Below, piece after piece: positions 16,684 through 26,156 of a stretch of DNA of 64,000 nt (the stretch's first letter is position 1; each line of letters starts with the position of its first letter). The translations under genes were made by a program, and so were the position numbers. Below the pieces are notes generated by a model, which had not been told where the DNA came from, made no database searches, and worked only from the letters and a program-made list of their open reading frames with translations. The stretch lies in contig UQKM01000003.1 in assembly GCA_900541685.1 (NCBI GenBank), positions 62,001 to 126,000 of the forward strand, given 5' to 3'. The stretch is from an uncultured Collinsella sp. (GTDB lineage: Bacteria > Actinomycetota > Coriobacteriia > Coriobacteriales > Coriobacteriaceae).

Positions 16684-17504
16684 AGCGGGCGATCCATCCC
16701 ATAAAGGCGGACATGATGCGTTTACACAGGATGTTTCCGGCGCAGTTTTGTCTTGCGCTTATGCTGGCGTTCGGCCTTCTCTTCGGTGTCTTTCTAAAAA
16801 GCGGAACAACGTTGCTAGCCTTTGGCAATAGCGTCTGCGGGGAGGATATTGGATTCTTTTGGAATGTAATCGACTCTTCTGCACCTGATGAGTCCCTTGT
16901 GCGCAGTGCTTTTGCTGGCACCTCTCTGTTCGTTCCGCTCATCGTTTGCCTGGTGATTTTACAGGAGCGCGGCTATGAAGAGGGATGCCGAATTTCTTCA
17001 GCAAGAGGTCTTGCCCGCTTTAACGGGGTTCTGGCACATGTACTTTCGTCTGCTTTAATAATCGGCGCAGCATATAGTGCGCTTTGCCTTCTTCTTTTTG
17101 CAATAGCCGTAACACGTGGAGGGCAAAACTACGTGCATGGCATGCTGGCTGCATTTTTGCCTGCGATGATAATCAACGCCGTATTGGTGATATCGGTTGC
17201 GTTGGAGACGATGACCATCTATCGGATTACAGACAGCGCTGTATTGAGCGGGGCTGTAATAATAATTGGATTTGTCATGAGCTTGACGCTCTACGGAACC
17301 TTCCTTCAGGCACCTATACCATCCTTGCGATGGATCTTCCTCCTTCCGGGGCCGTACCTTGGAGCCGGATGTGCCCTTGGGTATAGCGATATGGGGCAGC
17401 TGACGCTTCTGGGATATGGCGTGGCAGCTGGCTGTCTATCGGTATTGATTTACGCTCTCGTGACCTGTCGTGTCGGAGGTGTGCTCAATGGCTCGTCAGA
17501 TTAA
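16680..17504 (+). CDS. ABC transporter permease, immunity-type (first)
   Basis: This 274-residue membrane protein has about six helices, for example LALMLAFGLLFGVFLKSG and VLAHVLSSALIIGAAYSALC. Its ATG overlaps the stop of the ATPase gene by 4 bp, so the two are translationally coupled. Sequence is not strongly like a named family; the size and the context fit a LanE/LanG-like subunit. Confidence 0.75.
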   Translation: MKRAIHPIKADMMRLHRMFPAQFCLALMLAFGLLFGVFLKSGTTLLAFGNSVCGEDIGFFWNVIDSSAPDESLVRSAFAGTSLFVPLIVCLVILQERGYEEGCRISSARGLARFNGVLAHVLSSALIIGAAYSALCLLLFAIAVTRGGQNYVHGMLAAFLPAMIINAVLVISVALETMTIYRITDSAVLSGAVIIIGFVMSLTLYGTFLQAPIPSLRWIFLLPGPYLGAGCALGYSDMGQLTLLGYGVAAGCLSVLIYALVTCRVGGVLNGSSD

Positions 17505-18306
17505 AAGGTTCCTCCATTCAGAATTGAAGCATGTGAGCGAATGGACGTACGTCTTAATCCTGGCAATTTATGCGTGTATGGTGATATTGCAGCTTAATTC
17601 TTTCCCGATGTGGTTCTGTAGCCTCCGCGAGGGCAGTTTCTTGGGCTTTTTCCCAGACCCGACGCTTAAACTGTCGGCAGAGGACGCCCTTCTATTTGGT
17701 AATGCAGAGGTTTTTCGCGGCTTGCTGTTCAATGTGGCCCCGTTGGCTCATGCATTGTTCTTTCCGCTTATCGCGCCTTGCGTTGTCCCACGCTTTGCCA
17801 GTTCGAGCTTTGTCGAGGAACCGTGGGGGCTGTCGGAGGCTCGGGGAGGGAAGCGGGCGTGCGTTACCGTTGCGCGAGTGATGCTGTCTTCTTTCGCCCT
17901 ATTGGGCGCGTTTATCCTGTCAAGTGTCGTTTTGTACTGTCTTAACTGCGCAATCGTTTTGGATGCTCAACAGTATTTCAACCTGAATATGTTTTGCGAT
18001 CGACTTCTTCTGGCGAGTGCGGTCTGCCTTGCATACGTGGTCTCTTGCGTGATCGTTGTTTCCTATTTTGGATCCGGCTTCGGTCCTATTGGCATGCTGT
18101 TGCTTGTCAACGTCGTAACGATCTACATACAGGTCGGAGCCAATTCCATGCTTCCGCTTCCAGCCTCGATGCTCATGTGGATTTGCGGCGTGACCCCGTT
18201 GGGGGACGGTCAATGCGTTTCGATTTTAATTGACTGCCTCATAAACGTAGCAAGCGTTTTTGCCATCTGCTTTACGGTCGACCGATTGCGGTCGAGATTT
18301 CTTTGA
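17488..18306 (+). CDS. ABC transporter permease, immunity-type (second)
   Basis: This 272-residue protein has about six membrane helices and starts MARQIKRFLHSELKH. I chose the ATG at 17488 because CGGAGGTG lies 7 bp upstream, inside the end of the preceding gene; an earlier GTG is unsupported. It completes an ATPase plus two-permease exporter with the two genes before it. Confidence 0.75.
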   Translation: MARQIKRFLHSELKHVSEWTYVLILAIYACMVILQLNSFPMWFCSLREGSFLGFFPDPTLKLSAEDALLFGNAEVFRGLLFNVAPLAHALFFPLIAPCVVPRFASSSFVEEPWGLSEARGGKRACVTVARVMLSSFALLGAFILSSVVLYCLNCAIVLDAQQYFNLNMFCDRLLLASAVCLAYVVSCVIVVSYFGSGFGPIGMLLLVNVVTIYIQVGANSMLPLPASMLMWICGVTPLGDGQCVSILIDCLINVASVFAICFTVDRLRSRFL

Positions 18307-18327
18307 TTGTTTGTGAGGGATAAACAT

Positions 18328-19620
18328 ATGAGGCCGTCTCAATACAACCTGATTGAAGACCACGGCGAAAGAACGCTGGTGATGAATTCAAAGACTGGCG
18401 CAATCCTTTCGTTGGATAAACAACATGCAGAAAGTATGTGCCGCATGGTATCGGGAACCGAATGGGAGCCAGATGAATTGCGCGAAGCGTTGCTTCAAGG
18501 AGGAATGCTGTTAGAAGATGATCGTGACGAAAAAGAGGAAATGAAGGCGATGGGCCGTCTTGTTCGATTTTCCAATCGCTCTCTAGGCATGACGATAGCA
18601 CCGACATTGGAGTGCAACTTCTGTTGCCCATACTGTTATGAAAAAGGACAACGCAAAACGACAATGACTCCGGAGGTTGAAGACCGGCTTGTCTCATTCG
18701 TGAAGGAGCGTTCACGGGGGCTGAGCGAGCTTGAGATCGGTTGGTATGGTGGAGAGCCGTTGCTGCAAGTCGATAGAATTCAGCGGCTTACGGAGCGTAT
18801 AAAGGCGATCCTTAATCCAGAGTGCTCCTATTCGGCATCCATCGTTACAAATGGATATCTTCTGACGCCAGAAGTGGCCGAGACTCTCGCGGCTTGTGAC
18901 GTCAAGATGGCTCAAATAACCTTGGACGGGTCTCGAAAGGACCACGATTCTCGGCGGTTCTTGCGGAACGGACAGCCGACGTACGATGCGATTCTAGACA
19001 ACGTTTCTAAAGTCACGCATCTGTTGGATATTTCCATCAGGTGCAATGTCGATGCCCATAACATTGTCGGTGCTGGCGATTTGCTGGATGCACTCGAGGA
19101 AAAGGGCCTTAAAAACAAGGTTGGATTCTATCTGGCGCCTGTCGACAATATTAACGATACGTGCCCAAGTGACAGTAGTTGTTTTTCGATGGAGGCGTTT
19201 TCTCAGGAAGAGCTGGACTTTTATAGTCATGCAGTTGATAGGGGGTTCCACGTTGACCTGACGGTGCGCTTTAATCCGGCTATATGTGGCGCCGTTTGTG
19301 CAGGGTCGTTTGTAGTGGATCCGGAGGGCTATCTTTATAAATGTTGGGACGAAATCGGGATGCGTGAACGCTGCGTCGGTACGCTTGCCGAAGGGCCGAG
19401 GATGAATGCTCAGCTGGTCCAATGGCTAAACTATGAGCCGAGCGATCATGAGTGTGAAGAGTGTTTTGCCTATCCCTCATGCATGGGAGGTTGCCCTAAT
19501 CACGCTCTTCATGGAGGGTCAAAACAGTGCGTATCTCAAAGGTATCAGGTGCGCCAACGAATGATTTTGACCGAGAAGGCTCAGCGATTGCTTTCGGAAC
19601 TGGATTCAGCTCATGTTTAA
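18328..19620 (+). CDS. Radical SAM/SPASM peptide maturase
   Basis: This 430-residue enzyme is the likely modifier of the six-cysteine peptide. The radical SAM motif is CNFCCPYC (CX3CX2C) near residue 95. The SPASM region carries further cluster cysteines: AICGAVCAGSFVVDPEG, KCWDEIG, RCVGTL, HECEECFAYPSCMGGCPNH and KQC. The first 85 residues (YNLIEDHGERTLVMNSKTGAILSL and on) have the size and position of a RiPP recognition element that binds the leader. Enzymes of this layout form thioether bonds from Cys to another residue. The start at 18328 follows GAGGGATAAACAT. It lies between the immunity-type permeases and the exporter, whose start overlaps its end. Confidence 0.88.
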   Translation: MRPSQYNLIEDHGERTLVMNSKTGAILSLDKQHAESMCRMVSGTEWEPDELREALLQGGMLLEDDRDEKEEMKAMGRLVRFSNRSLGMTIAPTLECNFCCPYCYEKGQRKTTMTPEVEDRLVSFVKERSRGLSELEIGWYGGEPLLQVDRIQRLTERIKAILNPECSYSASIVTNGYLLTPEVAETLAACDVKMAQITLDGSRKDHDSRRFLRNGQPTYDAILDNVSKVTHLLDISIRCNVDAHNIVGAGDLLDALEEKGLKNKVGFYLAPVDNINDTCPSDSSCFSMEAFSQEELDFYSHAVDRGFHVDLTVRFNPAICGAVCAGSFVVDPEGYLYKCWDEIGMRERCVGTLAEGPRMNAQLVQWLNYEPSDHECEECFAYPSCMGGCPNHALHGGSKQCVSQRYQVRQRMILTEKAQRLLSELDSAHV

Positions 19621-21232
19621 TCTCTGCGCAAGAACAATAATTAAGAATCCAAAGTATATAACCTATCTTCTAATGTGCCTGCTCTCGCTTGTGGTTGGTC
19701 TCGCAATTCCTTTTCTGACGGGACAACTGGTCAACAACTTTGTCGGTGTCGCGCGAGATGGGGAAAGCGCAATCGCCATCGGCGCTGAGATAGCAGCGCT
19801 GGGTATTGTGCGAGCCGGTTTGAATTGCGTCAGTGAGCTGGTCTATGTCGATCTGCAAACACATGTGGGATTTGCATTGAATGAAGAGGTGATAAGTCAC
19901 GTTCAAAGGCTACCACGGGTCTTCTTTTCTAATTTTGATGCCTCATATTGCAACCAACAGATTAATCATGACGCTAACGATTTGGTGATATTTGTTATAA
20001 ACGCAAGTGTCCAAAGCGTGAGCAATATAGTGACGTTGCTTGTGGTGTTTGTTGTCCTGGCGACCATAAACGGTCACCTGGCAATGCTGTGTATGGCTCT
20101 TGGCTTAATAGGTGGCGCGGTCTATTCGCTTTTCAAAAAGTGTTTGTTCGCAAGAAGTTTCGAGGCTCAAGAGCAGGAGGCTCGATTCTTTTCCGATCTG
20201 GAGAAGCAGCTTAGCAACGCACAATTTATCCGCAGACATGTTCTATTCGAGGTTTTCAAGCAAAGGCTTGAGCACTCTTTTGCAGAGCTATATCGTTGCG
20301 TTTATCAGAACCAGCAAATTAATGCGACCTTTACGTTTGCCAACACTGTCGTCACATCTTTGGCACAGGGTGGAATCTTGATCCTGGGCGCAAAGGAAGT
20401 TCTCGACGGCAATTTGCTGCCCGGCTATCTTATGACGGCGCTAAGCTATTACTCCTATTATTCTTCGGCTATTGAATTCTTCCTTGCGCTGGGCAAGGAC
20501 TATCAAACGTCAAAAGTATCCTACGAGCGTTTACGGCGCTTGCTGGACATGCCAGAGGGCTCAAACGGGGCCATTATCCTCGCCGATGTTTTCGAGGTGA
20601 GCTGTTCCGAGCTGGCGTATAGCTATCCTGAGTCTGAAAAAACCGCGTTCAGAGACATTCGAGCTTCTTTGGAAAAAGGAAAGGTATACGGAATCGTTGG
20701 GCCGAACGGTTCCGGTAAGAGCACGCTGCTGGATGTGATAAGCGGTTGCGATCCAGAAAACTGCAAGGGTGATATTTGGATTAACGACAAGCCCCTGAGC
20801 TCTCTGGACCGCTATGCGCTGCGGAAGCGCAATATCGGGATTACTGAGCAGGAGCCGCCCCTGACCGAGGGGTCGATACGGGACAATTTAACTCTTTGCT
20901 GCAGAAGCACTGAAGAGCGTGACCTTGAGAGCCTCATTGAGAGAATGGGGCTTAAAAAGATGGTCGATTCAAGTGGTGGACTTGATGTCGAGCTGGACGA
21001 TAAGCAGAACAACATTTCAGGAGGGGAGAAGCAAAAAATGGCGATAATTCGCCAGCTGCTGAAAAACCCGGACGTGATGATGTTTGATGAGCCGACATCT
21101 GCACTTGACAGTCAAAGCAAGCAGGCGTTTATCGAAATCCTTAAGGAAAGAAAGGGGCGACATATCACGGTCATCGCTACGCACGACCCTGTGCTTATTT
21201 CGGCATGCGATGAGGTGATTGAAATTGCCTGA
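19613..21232 (+). CDS. ABC exporter, membrane plus ATPase fusion
   Basis: This 539-residue protein has an exporter-type membrane domain of about six helices (residues 10-300) and a C-terminal ATPase with GPNGSGKST, signature NISGGEKQKMAI, MMFDEPTSALD and ATHD. There is no N-terminal C39 peptidase domain, so leader cleavage, if any, must be done elsewhere. It starts 8 bp before the maturase stop. The probable job is secretion of the modified peptide. A strong terminator follows 28 bp later and closes the locus. Confidence 0.87.
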   Translation: MFNLCARTIIKNPKYITYLLMCLLSLVVGLAIPFLTGQLVNNFVGVARDGESAIAIGAEIAALGIVRAGLNCVSELVYVDLQTHVGFALNEEVISHVQRLPRVFFSNFDASYCNQQINHDANDLVIFVINASVQSVSNIVTLLVVFVVLATINGHLAMLCMALGLIGGAVYSLFKKCLFARSFEAQEQEARFFSDLEKQLSNAQFIRRHVLFEVFKQRLEHSFAELYRCVYQNQQINATFTFANTVVTSLAQGGILILGAKEVLDGNLLPGYLMTALSYYSYYSSAIEFFLALGKDYQTSKVSYERLRRLLDMPEGSNGAIILADVFEVSCSELAYSYPESEKTAFRDIRASLEKGKVYGIVGPNGSGKSTLLDVISGCDPENCKGDIWINDKPLSSLDRYALRKRNIGITEQEPPLTEGSIRDNLTLCCRSTEERDLESLIERMGLKKMVDSSGGLDVELDDKQNNISGGEKQKMAIIRQLLKNPDVMMFDEPTSALDSQSKQAFIEILKERKGRHITVIATHDPVLISACDEVIEIA

Positions 21233-21260
21233 CGGGTTAGTGGGCCTAGCATATCAAATT

Positions 21261-21298
21261 CAGGGGGGCGGGCACTGTAGCTGGTGCCCGCCCCCCTG
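21261..21298. terminator. Bidirectional terminator closing the RiPP locus
   Basis: CAGGGGGGCGGGCAC (21261-21275) pairs perfectly with GTGCCCGCCCCCCTG (21284-21298), with an 8-nt loop. It lies between convergent genes. Confidence 0.8.
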
Positions 21299-21331
21299 GC
21301 ATGAAAGGCTTTAGCCTGTGTGGTTCGTGAA

Positions 21332-22141
21332 CTAACGGGCCTGCTTAACCTTGGCCGCTGCTTCGACAAACGACTTCCACAGGTTAAAGTCGGTCTCGAG
21401 CGTCTTCCACGTGTACTCAGGGTGCCATTGCACGCCCAAGCAGAATGGCTGGCCTTCGACCTCGATGCACTCGGGAACGCCGTCGGTTGCCTTGGCGACC
21501 AAACGCGTGCTCTTACCCAGATGATCGACGCAGCAGTGGTGTGCGGAGTTGGTCTGGATCAGCCTGTGCCCGCCAAGCGCGCGCTCCAACAGCGAGCCCG
21601 GCACGACCTCGACGGGATGCACGGGGTCGTTGAGCACGTGGCTATGGCGCCACTGCGTGCGGCCCTCGCGAGCGCCCAGGCTCGGCACGTCCATGCACAG
21701 GGTGCCGCCAGTGGCGACATTGAGCAACTGCGTGCCGCGGCAGGTGGTAAAGAGCGGCTTTTTGGCGCGGAGTACCTCGCCGACCAGCTTAAACTCAAAG
21801 CTATCGCGGATCTCGCAGCAGAGGGTGGGGTCGTAGGGTCGATCATCGCCCCAACGTTTGGGGTTGACATCGGGGCCGCCGGGAATGGCGATGCCGTCGG
21901 CGATATCGACGTAATGACGGATGACCTCAATGTCCTCGGTGATGGACATCTGCAGCGGCAGGCCGCCGGCGGCAAGGATGGCATCGACAAAGACACTTGC
22001 GATTTCCTCGTTGGGGGAGAGCGTTTCGCTTAAAAACGGCTTCGCCTCTTCCCAGCGCGGCGCCACCAGGATGAGCGGACGGTCGGCGGGGTCGACGTTG
22101 ACGTGCGGGGTGTATGACGATGAAGTGCGAGTTCCGATCAT
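21332..22141 (-). CDS. Class I glutamine amidotransferase-like (gamma-Glu-GABA hydrolase type)
   Basis: This 269-residue hydrolase of the PuuD type would split gamma-glutamyl amides. The catalytic triad is visible: FTTCRGTQLLNV (Cys) and GVQWHPEYT (His, Glu), with GIAIPGGPDVNPKRWG ahead of them. The start at 22141 (MIGTRTSSS) has only a weak ribosome site. It lies 52 bp downstream of glnQ on the same strand, so it may be the last gene of the amino-acid importer operon, perhaps releasing glutamate from an imported gamma-glutamyl compound. Confidence 0.85.
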   Translation of the reverse strand: MIGTRTSSSYTPHVNVDPADRPLILVAPRWEEAKPFLSETLSPNEEIASVFVDAILAAGGLPLQMSITEDIEVIRHYVDIADGIAIPGGPDVNPKRWGDDRPYDPTLCCEIRDSFEFKLVGEVLRAKKPLFTTCRGTQLLNVATGGTLCMDVPSLGAREGRTQWRHSHVLNDPVHPVEVVPGSLLERALGGHRLIQTNSAHHCCVDHLGKSTRLVAKATDGVPECIEVEGQPFCLGVQWHPEYTWKTLETDFNLWKSFVEAAAKVKQAR

Positions 22142-22193
22142 AGGTGTTGCTTTCGAGTTTGGATGGTCATGGCGAGCGGATATGGCAATTGGG

Positions 22194-22958
<765 letters not shown>

Positions 22959-22994
22959 GGTGCTCGGCTCCTTATGACTCGAAATGGTAAATCG

Positions 22995-23828
22995 TTAGCG
23001 AATGATGGTCGCGCCGGTCTTGTGCGAAACGTAGACAGCGGCCTTGTTGATTGCGACGTTGATGAGGATATAGATGACCGCGATCACCAGGTAGACCGAC
23101 ACGAGGGCGTCGTAGTTGGTAATGAGCACGCGGGCGTTTTGCATAAGGTCGGGGTAGCTCACCACGTAGGCGACGGTGGTGTCTTTGACGACGACTACAA
23201 GCTGCGAAATCAACGACGGAATAATAAATCGAATAGCCTGCGGCAGCACGATTTTAAAGGTGATTTTAGCCTTGGAGAGACCGAGCGCCTGGGCGGCCTC
23301 GACCTGGCCGCGCGGCACGGCGTTTACGCCGGCGCGGAAGATCTCGGCAAGCACGCCGGCTGCAGCGAGCGCGACGGGAAGCGTAAGCATCCAAAACGAC
23401 GGCAGCGCGATCTTGTACTGGGGCAGCACCAAAAAGAAGAAGTAGATGAACAGCAGGCTCGGCACGCCGCGGAAGAAATCGGTGAGCACGCGGCAGACCA
23501 GCTGCAGCGGCTTAATGTCGCTGGTGCGACCGAGCATAAGGGCAAGGCCGAGCACCAGCGCGATGGCGCCGGCGGTGAGCGCGACCTTAACGGTGCCCTC
23601 AAAGCCGGCAAGCAAAAACTTCCAGGTGGTGAGGTGCGTAAAGAAGTACCAGTAATGGACCGAAAGCTGGCCGGTCACATAAAAGCGCTGCAGTACCAGA
23701 GCGATGAGCGCGGCCACGGCAACAAGTGAGATGGCGGTGCCGACGCGAATCTTGGCGCGCATCTTGGGGCCGGGAGCCTCGTAGAGCGCATCGCGCATGG
23801 TGAGCGCGGAGGTGGAGTGCTTGCTCAT
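22995..23828 (-). CDS. Amino-acid ABC transporter permease (second)
   Basis: This 277-residue HisM/GlnP-type permease has about five or six helices. Its EAA-type loop reads QVEAAQALGLSKAKITFKIVLPQAIR. An N-terminal cytoplasmic stretch of about 35 residues precedes the first helix. Its ATG overlaps the stop of the first permease gene by 4 bp, so the pair is translationally coupled. Confidence 0.9.
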   Translation of the reverse strand: MSKHSTSALTMRDALYEAPGPKMRAKIRVGTAISLVAVAALIALVLQRFYVTGQLSVHYWYFFTHLTTWKFLLAGFEGTVKVALTAGAIALVLGLALMLGRTSDIKPLQLVCRVLTDFFRGVPSLLFIYFFFLVLPQYKIALPSFWMLTLPVALAAAGVLAEIFRAGVNAVPRGQVEAAQALGLSKAKITFKIVLPQAIRFIIPSLISQLVVVVKDTTVAYVVSYPDLMQNARVLITNYDALVSVYLVIAVIYILINVAINKAAVYVSHKTGATIIR

Positions 23829-24484
23829 CGGAGGATCCTCACCTTCTTATCGATATAGTTGCCAATGTGGCTCACCACAAAGGCCGTGCCCAGGTAGCCG
23901 AGCGCCGAGATAAAGAACGCGGCGACGCCGCCGAGCGAGCGCGTGTTGATGTAGCTCACCACGCCGGTGAGCTCCTGCGGTTTAAGCGGCACCTGACTGC
24001 CGAGCGCGGTGGTGAGCATGACGGCGATAAAGAGGTTGGTCATGGGCAGCACGCTCGAGCGCAGCGCCTGCGGAATCACGATCTTGGCGAGGATACGGCT
24101 GAAGCTCATGCCCAGCGAGCGGGCGGCTTCCACCTGGCCGACACCGACGGTGTTGATGCCGCTCATAAAGTTCTCGGAGCCAAAGGCAGAACCCAAGAGC
24201 ACTGTGGCGACGATGACGCAGGTGCGGTAGGGCAGGACGACCTTGAGCGGCGGCAGCGCGTAGACGACGATAATGAGCAGCGCGATGCCGGGGATGTTAC
24301 GGAAGACCTGGACATACAGGTCGCCAAAGACGCGCAGCGGCTTGAGCGGCGACACGCGCATCACGGTGACGGCGACGGCCAGCACCATGGCGATGGCAAA
24401 CGACTCAAGCGTCATGCCCCAGGTTGCTAGCAGCGCGTCGATATAGTTCTGGCCATAGAGCGACCAGAGTTCGGAGAGACTCAT
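23825..24484 (-). CDS. Amino-acid ABC transporter permease (first)
   Basis: This 219-residue HisQ/GlnP-type permease carries the loop QVEAARSLGMSFSRILAKIVIPQALR. It forms the membrane channel with the next gene's product. It lies downstream of the substrate-binding lipoprotein gene, beyond an attenuator-like hairpin. Confidence 0.9.
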   Translation of the reverse strand: MSLSELWSLYGQNYIDALLATWGMTLESFAIAMVLAVAVTVMRVSPLKPLRVFGDLYVQVFRNIPGIALLIIVVYALPPLKVVLPYRTCVIVATVLLGSAFGSENFMSGINTVGVGQVEAARSLGMSFSRILAKIVIPQALRSSVLPMTNLFIAVMLTTALGSQVPLKPQELTGVVSYINTRSLGGVAAFFISALGYLGTAFVVSHIGNYIDKKVRILR

Positions 24485-24508
24485 GCGGACCTCCCGCCGG
24501 TAAGGAAA

Positions 24509-24534
24509 GGGGCTCCCGTGTGTACGGAAGCCCC
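24509..24534 (-). terminator. Attenuator between binding protein and permeases
   Basis: GGGGCT (24509-24514) pairs with AGCCCC (24529-24534), with CCGT and ACGG adding inner pairs; CCCTTTCC follows on the minus strand. It would favour excess binding protein over membrane components. Confidence 0.65.
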
Positions 24535-24622
24535 GACAACTCAGTGAGGAAACAGTTTACCGCAATAAAGCGCATCATGCGTTTCCATATGGTTTCGTTG
24601 CGGCCGTTACCAGGCTCGCTGC

Positions 24623-25618
24623 CTAGGCGCCGATCTCGGGCAGCTCGGGAACATTGGTGTCGCCCGTACGGTCACCGATGCAGATCTGCCACAGCTCAGT
24701 CCAGGTGCCGTCGTCCTCGATCTTCTTAAGGAAGTCGTTAACGAAGGTGACGCCGTCGGAATCGAGCGGCAGACCGATACCATAGGGCTCCTTGCTGCCG
24801 AAGGGCTTGCCGGCGATCTTGTACTTACCGGGCTCGCGGACCAGGGCGCTCTGCTGCATGTTGTTATCGATGACGTAGGCGTCAACGCGGCCCTGCTGGA
24901 GTGCCTGGCGGGCCTCCTCGTCGGTCTTGAACTCCTGCTGGCTGGCCTTGGGAGCGAACTCCTCCAGGATGGCGGGGCCGTTGGAGCCGGACTGGACGGC
25001 GACGTTCTTGTCGGCCAGGTCGTCGACGCTCTTGATGTCGTCGTTATCGGCGAGCACCAGGATGGCCTGCTGGGTGTAGTAGTAGGGGCCGGCGAAAGAG
25101 ACGAGCTTCTTGCGCTCGTCAGTGATGGTGTAGGTGGCAAAGACGGCGTCGACCTGGCCATTCTGCAGGACGGACTCGCGCGTGTCCGAGGTCACCTGGG
25201 TGATCTCGACCTTGTTCTCGCCCAGAATGTAGTTGGACAGGAGCTGTGCGATACCGGCGTCGAAGCCGCGGGTCTGACCGTCTTTCTCGTTGAGGAGGGA
25301 GAAGAGCGTGGAGGTCTGAACGCCACCGATCTTAAAGACGCCGGCGTCCTTGACGGCCGTGGCCCAGGTGCTGGCGGCGATGGCATCGTCATCGGCCTTG
25401 GGGCCGTTGTCGACGAGCTTGTCGAATGCCTTGGCGTCGAGCGTGGTGGAAACTTCGGTATCCTCGGAGCTCTTGGAGGAGCCGGCGGCGGAACCCTTGT
25501 CAGCCTCGGCGCTGGTGTCGGAGCAGCCGGCAAGACCAAGGCCGGCGACGGTTGCGAAGGTGGCGGCAACGAAGCCGCGGCGGTCGAGAACGACCTGCTG
25601 GGAGAGGTTCTTGCTCAT
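24623..25618 (-). CDS. Amino-acid ABC transporter substrate-binding lipoprotein
   Basis: This 331-residue protein has an N-terminal signal with DRRGFVAATFATVAGLGLAGC, ending in a lipobox Cys; the RR pair gives it a Tat-like look. The mature part has a Ser/Ala/Asp-rich linker, then a periplasmic-binding type 2 fold (FDAGIAQLLSNYI, VDAVFATYTITDERK, GSNGPAILEEF, VDAYVIDNNMQQSAL). It captures a polar amino acid outside the cell. A strong promoter and GAAAGGTG precede it, and it heads the importer operon. Confidence 0.9.
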   Translation of the reverse strand: MSKNLSQQVVLDRRGFVAATFATVAGLGLAGCSDTSAEADKGSAAGSSKSSEDTEVSTTLDAKAFDKLVDNGPKADDDAIAASTWATAVKDAGVFKIGGVQTSTLFSLLNEKDGQTRGFDAGIAQLLSNYILGENKVEITQVTSDTRESVLQNGQVDAVFATYTITDERKKLVSFAGPYYYTQQAILVLADNDDIKSVDDLADKNVAVQSGSNGPAILEEFAPKASQQEFKTDEEARQALQQGRVDAYVIDNNMQQSALVREPGKYKIAGKPFGSKEPYGIGLPLDSDGVTFVNDFLKKIEDDGTWTELWQICIGDRTGDTNVPELPEIGA

Positions 25619-25661
25619 AGTAGAACACCTTTCTCAATAAAATCCCTAGCGGTTGAGTAGA

Positions 25662-25691
25662 GTTATACCCTATCCCGCTCAAATGGGTCAA
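25662..25691 (-). promoter_or_regulatory. Promoter of the amino-acid importer operon
   Basis: On the minus strand TTGACC (25691-25686) and TATAAC (25667-25662) are 18 bp apart, a good match to the housekeeping sigma consensus. They lie 44 bp upstream of the lipoprotein ATG. Confidence 0.65.
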
Positions 25692-25733
25692 CACGAAATA
25701 ACTCAGAAACATACTTGCCTTATGGGTAATTCT

Positions 25734-25785
25734 ACCTACCAAAAAGGGACAGGTTTATTTTGGCAGGTTTTATCTGGGCAAACGT
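25734..25785 (+). repeat. Hairpin repeat, GGGACAGG family, subtype A copy 4
   Basis: ACCTACCAAAA (25734-25744) pairs with TTTTGGCAGGT (25758-25768) with one mismatch. It is followed by TTTATCTGGGCAAACG. Confidence 0.85.
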
Positions 25786-25893
25786 CAGTTATTACAGCTG
25801 AGATAGCGCTTTGCAGACGGCATGATCGCTCGAAGCGGTCGCTATAATGGCGGCAATGCGACGCATATGCATATATAAGTAAGGAGATCGCGT

Positions 25894-25932
25894 ATGAACG
25901 GTTATTCGTTTTTCGCTCCGACCATGATTTAA
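25894..25932 (+). pseudogene. Twelve-codon gene start cut off by a hairpin element
   Basis: AAGGAGATCGCGT gives a strong ribosome site before an ATG, and MNGYSFFAPTMI is followed at once by TAA. The element at 25933 begins at the next base. The twelve residues look like the beginning of an iron-containing alcohol dehydrogenase (typically F.F..PT.I then FG), so this may be a 5' remnant. It could instead be a short leader peptide. No later part of such a gene is seen nearby. Confidence 0.4.
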
Positions 25933-25969
25933 AACCACCACAAAGGGGACAGGCACCTTTGTGGTGGTT
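25933..25969 (+). repeat. Hairpin repeat, GGGGACAGG family, subtype B copy 1
   Basis: AACCACCACAAAGG (25933-25946) pairs with CCTTTGTGGTGGTT (25956-25969), and the core reads GGGGACAGGCACC. It begins at the base after a TAA. Confidence 0.85.
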
Positions 25970-25997
25970 CTGGCCGATGCAGTGGCATGCCTTGCTG

Positions 25998-26062
25998 CTT
26001 TGTCTCGATCTGTAACATCTGCAGCCGTTTTTGCCGAGTAACTGTTACAGATTGAGACAAAG
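25998..26062. repeat. Palindromic element, first of a tandem pair
   Basis: CTTTGTCTCGATCTGTAACA pairs with TGTTACAGATTGAGACAAAG (26043-26062), 19 of 20 Watson-Crick plus one G-T. The loop is about 25 nt. Confidence 0.7.
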
Positions 26063-26080
26063 GTTTGGGACTAAGACGTC

Positions 26081-26141
26081 TTATCTCGATCTGTAACAGT
26101 TAGACGGGAATTCGGGCCCTAGATGTTACAGATTGAGATAA
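26081..26141. repeat. Palindromic element, second of a tandem pair
   Basis: TTATCTCGATCTGTAACA (26081-26098) pairs with TGTTACAGATTGAGATAA (26124-26141). The CTCGATCTGTAACA core is shared with the element 19 bp upstream, but the loops differ. Confidence 0.7.
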
Positions 26142-26156
26142 TCGCGTCGCGAAAAT

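Noticed and set aside
25998..26141. Possible CRISPR-like array
   Set aside because: There are only two palindromic units with different arm lengths and no regular spacers, so this is not a CRISPR array.
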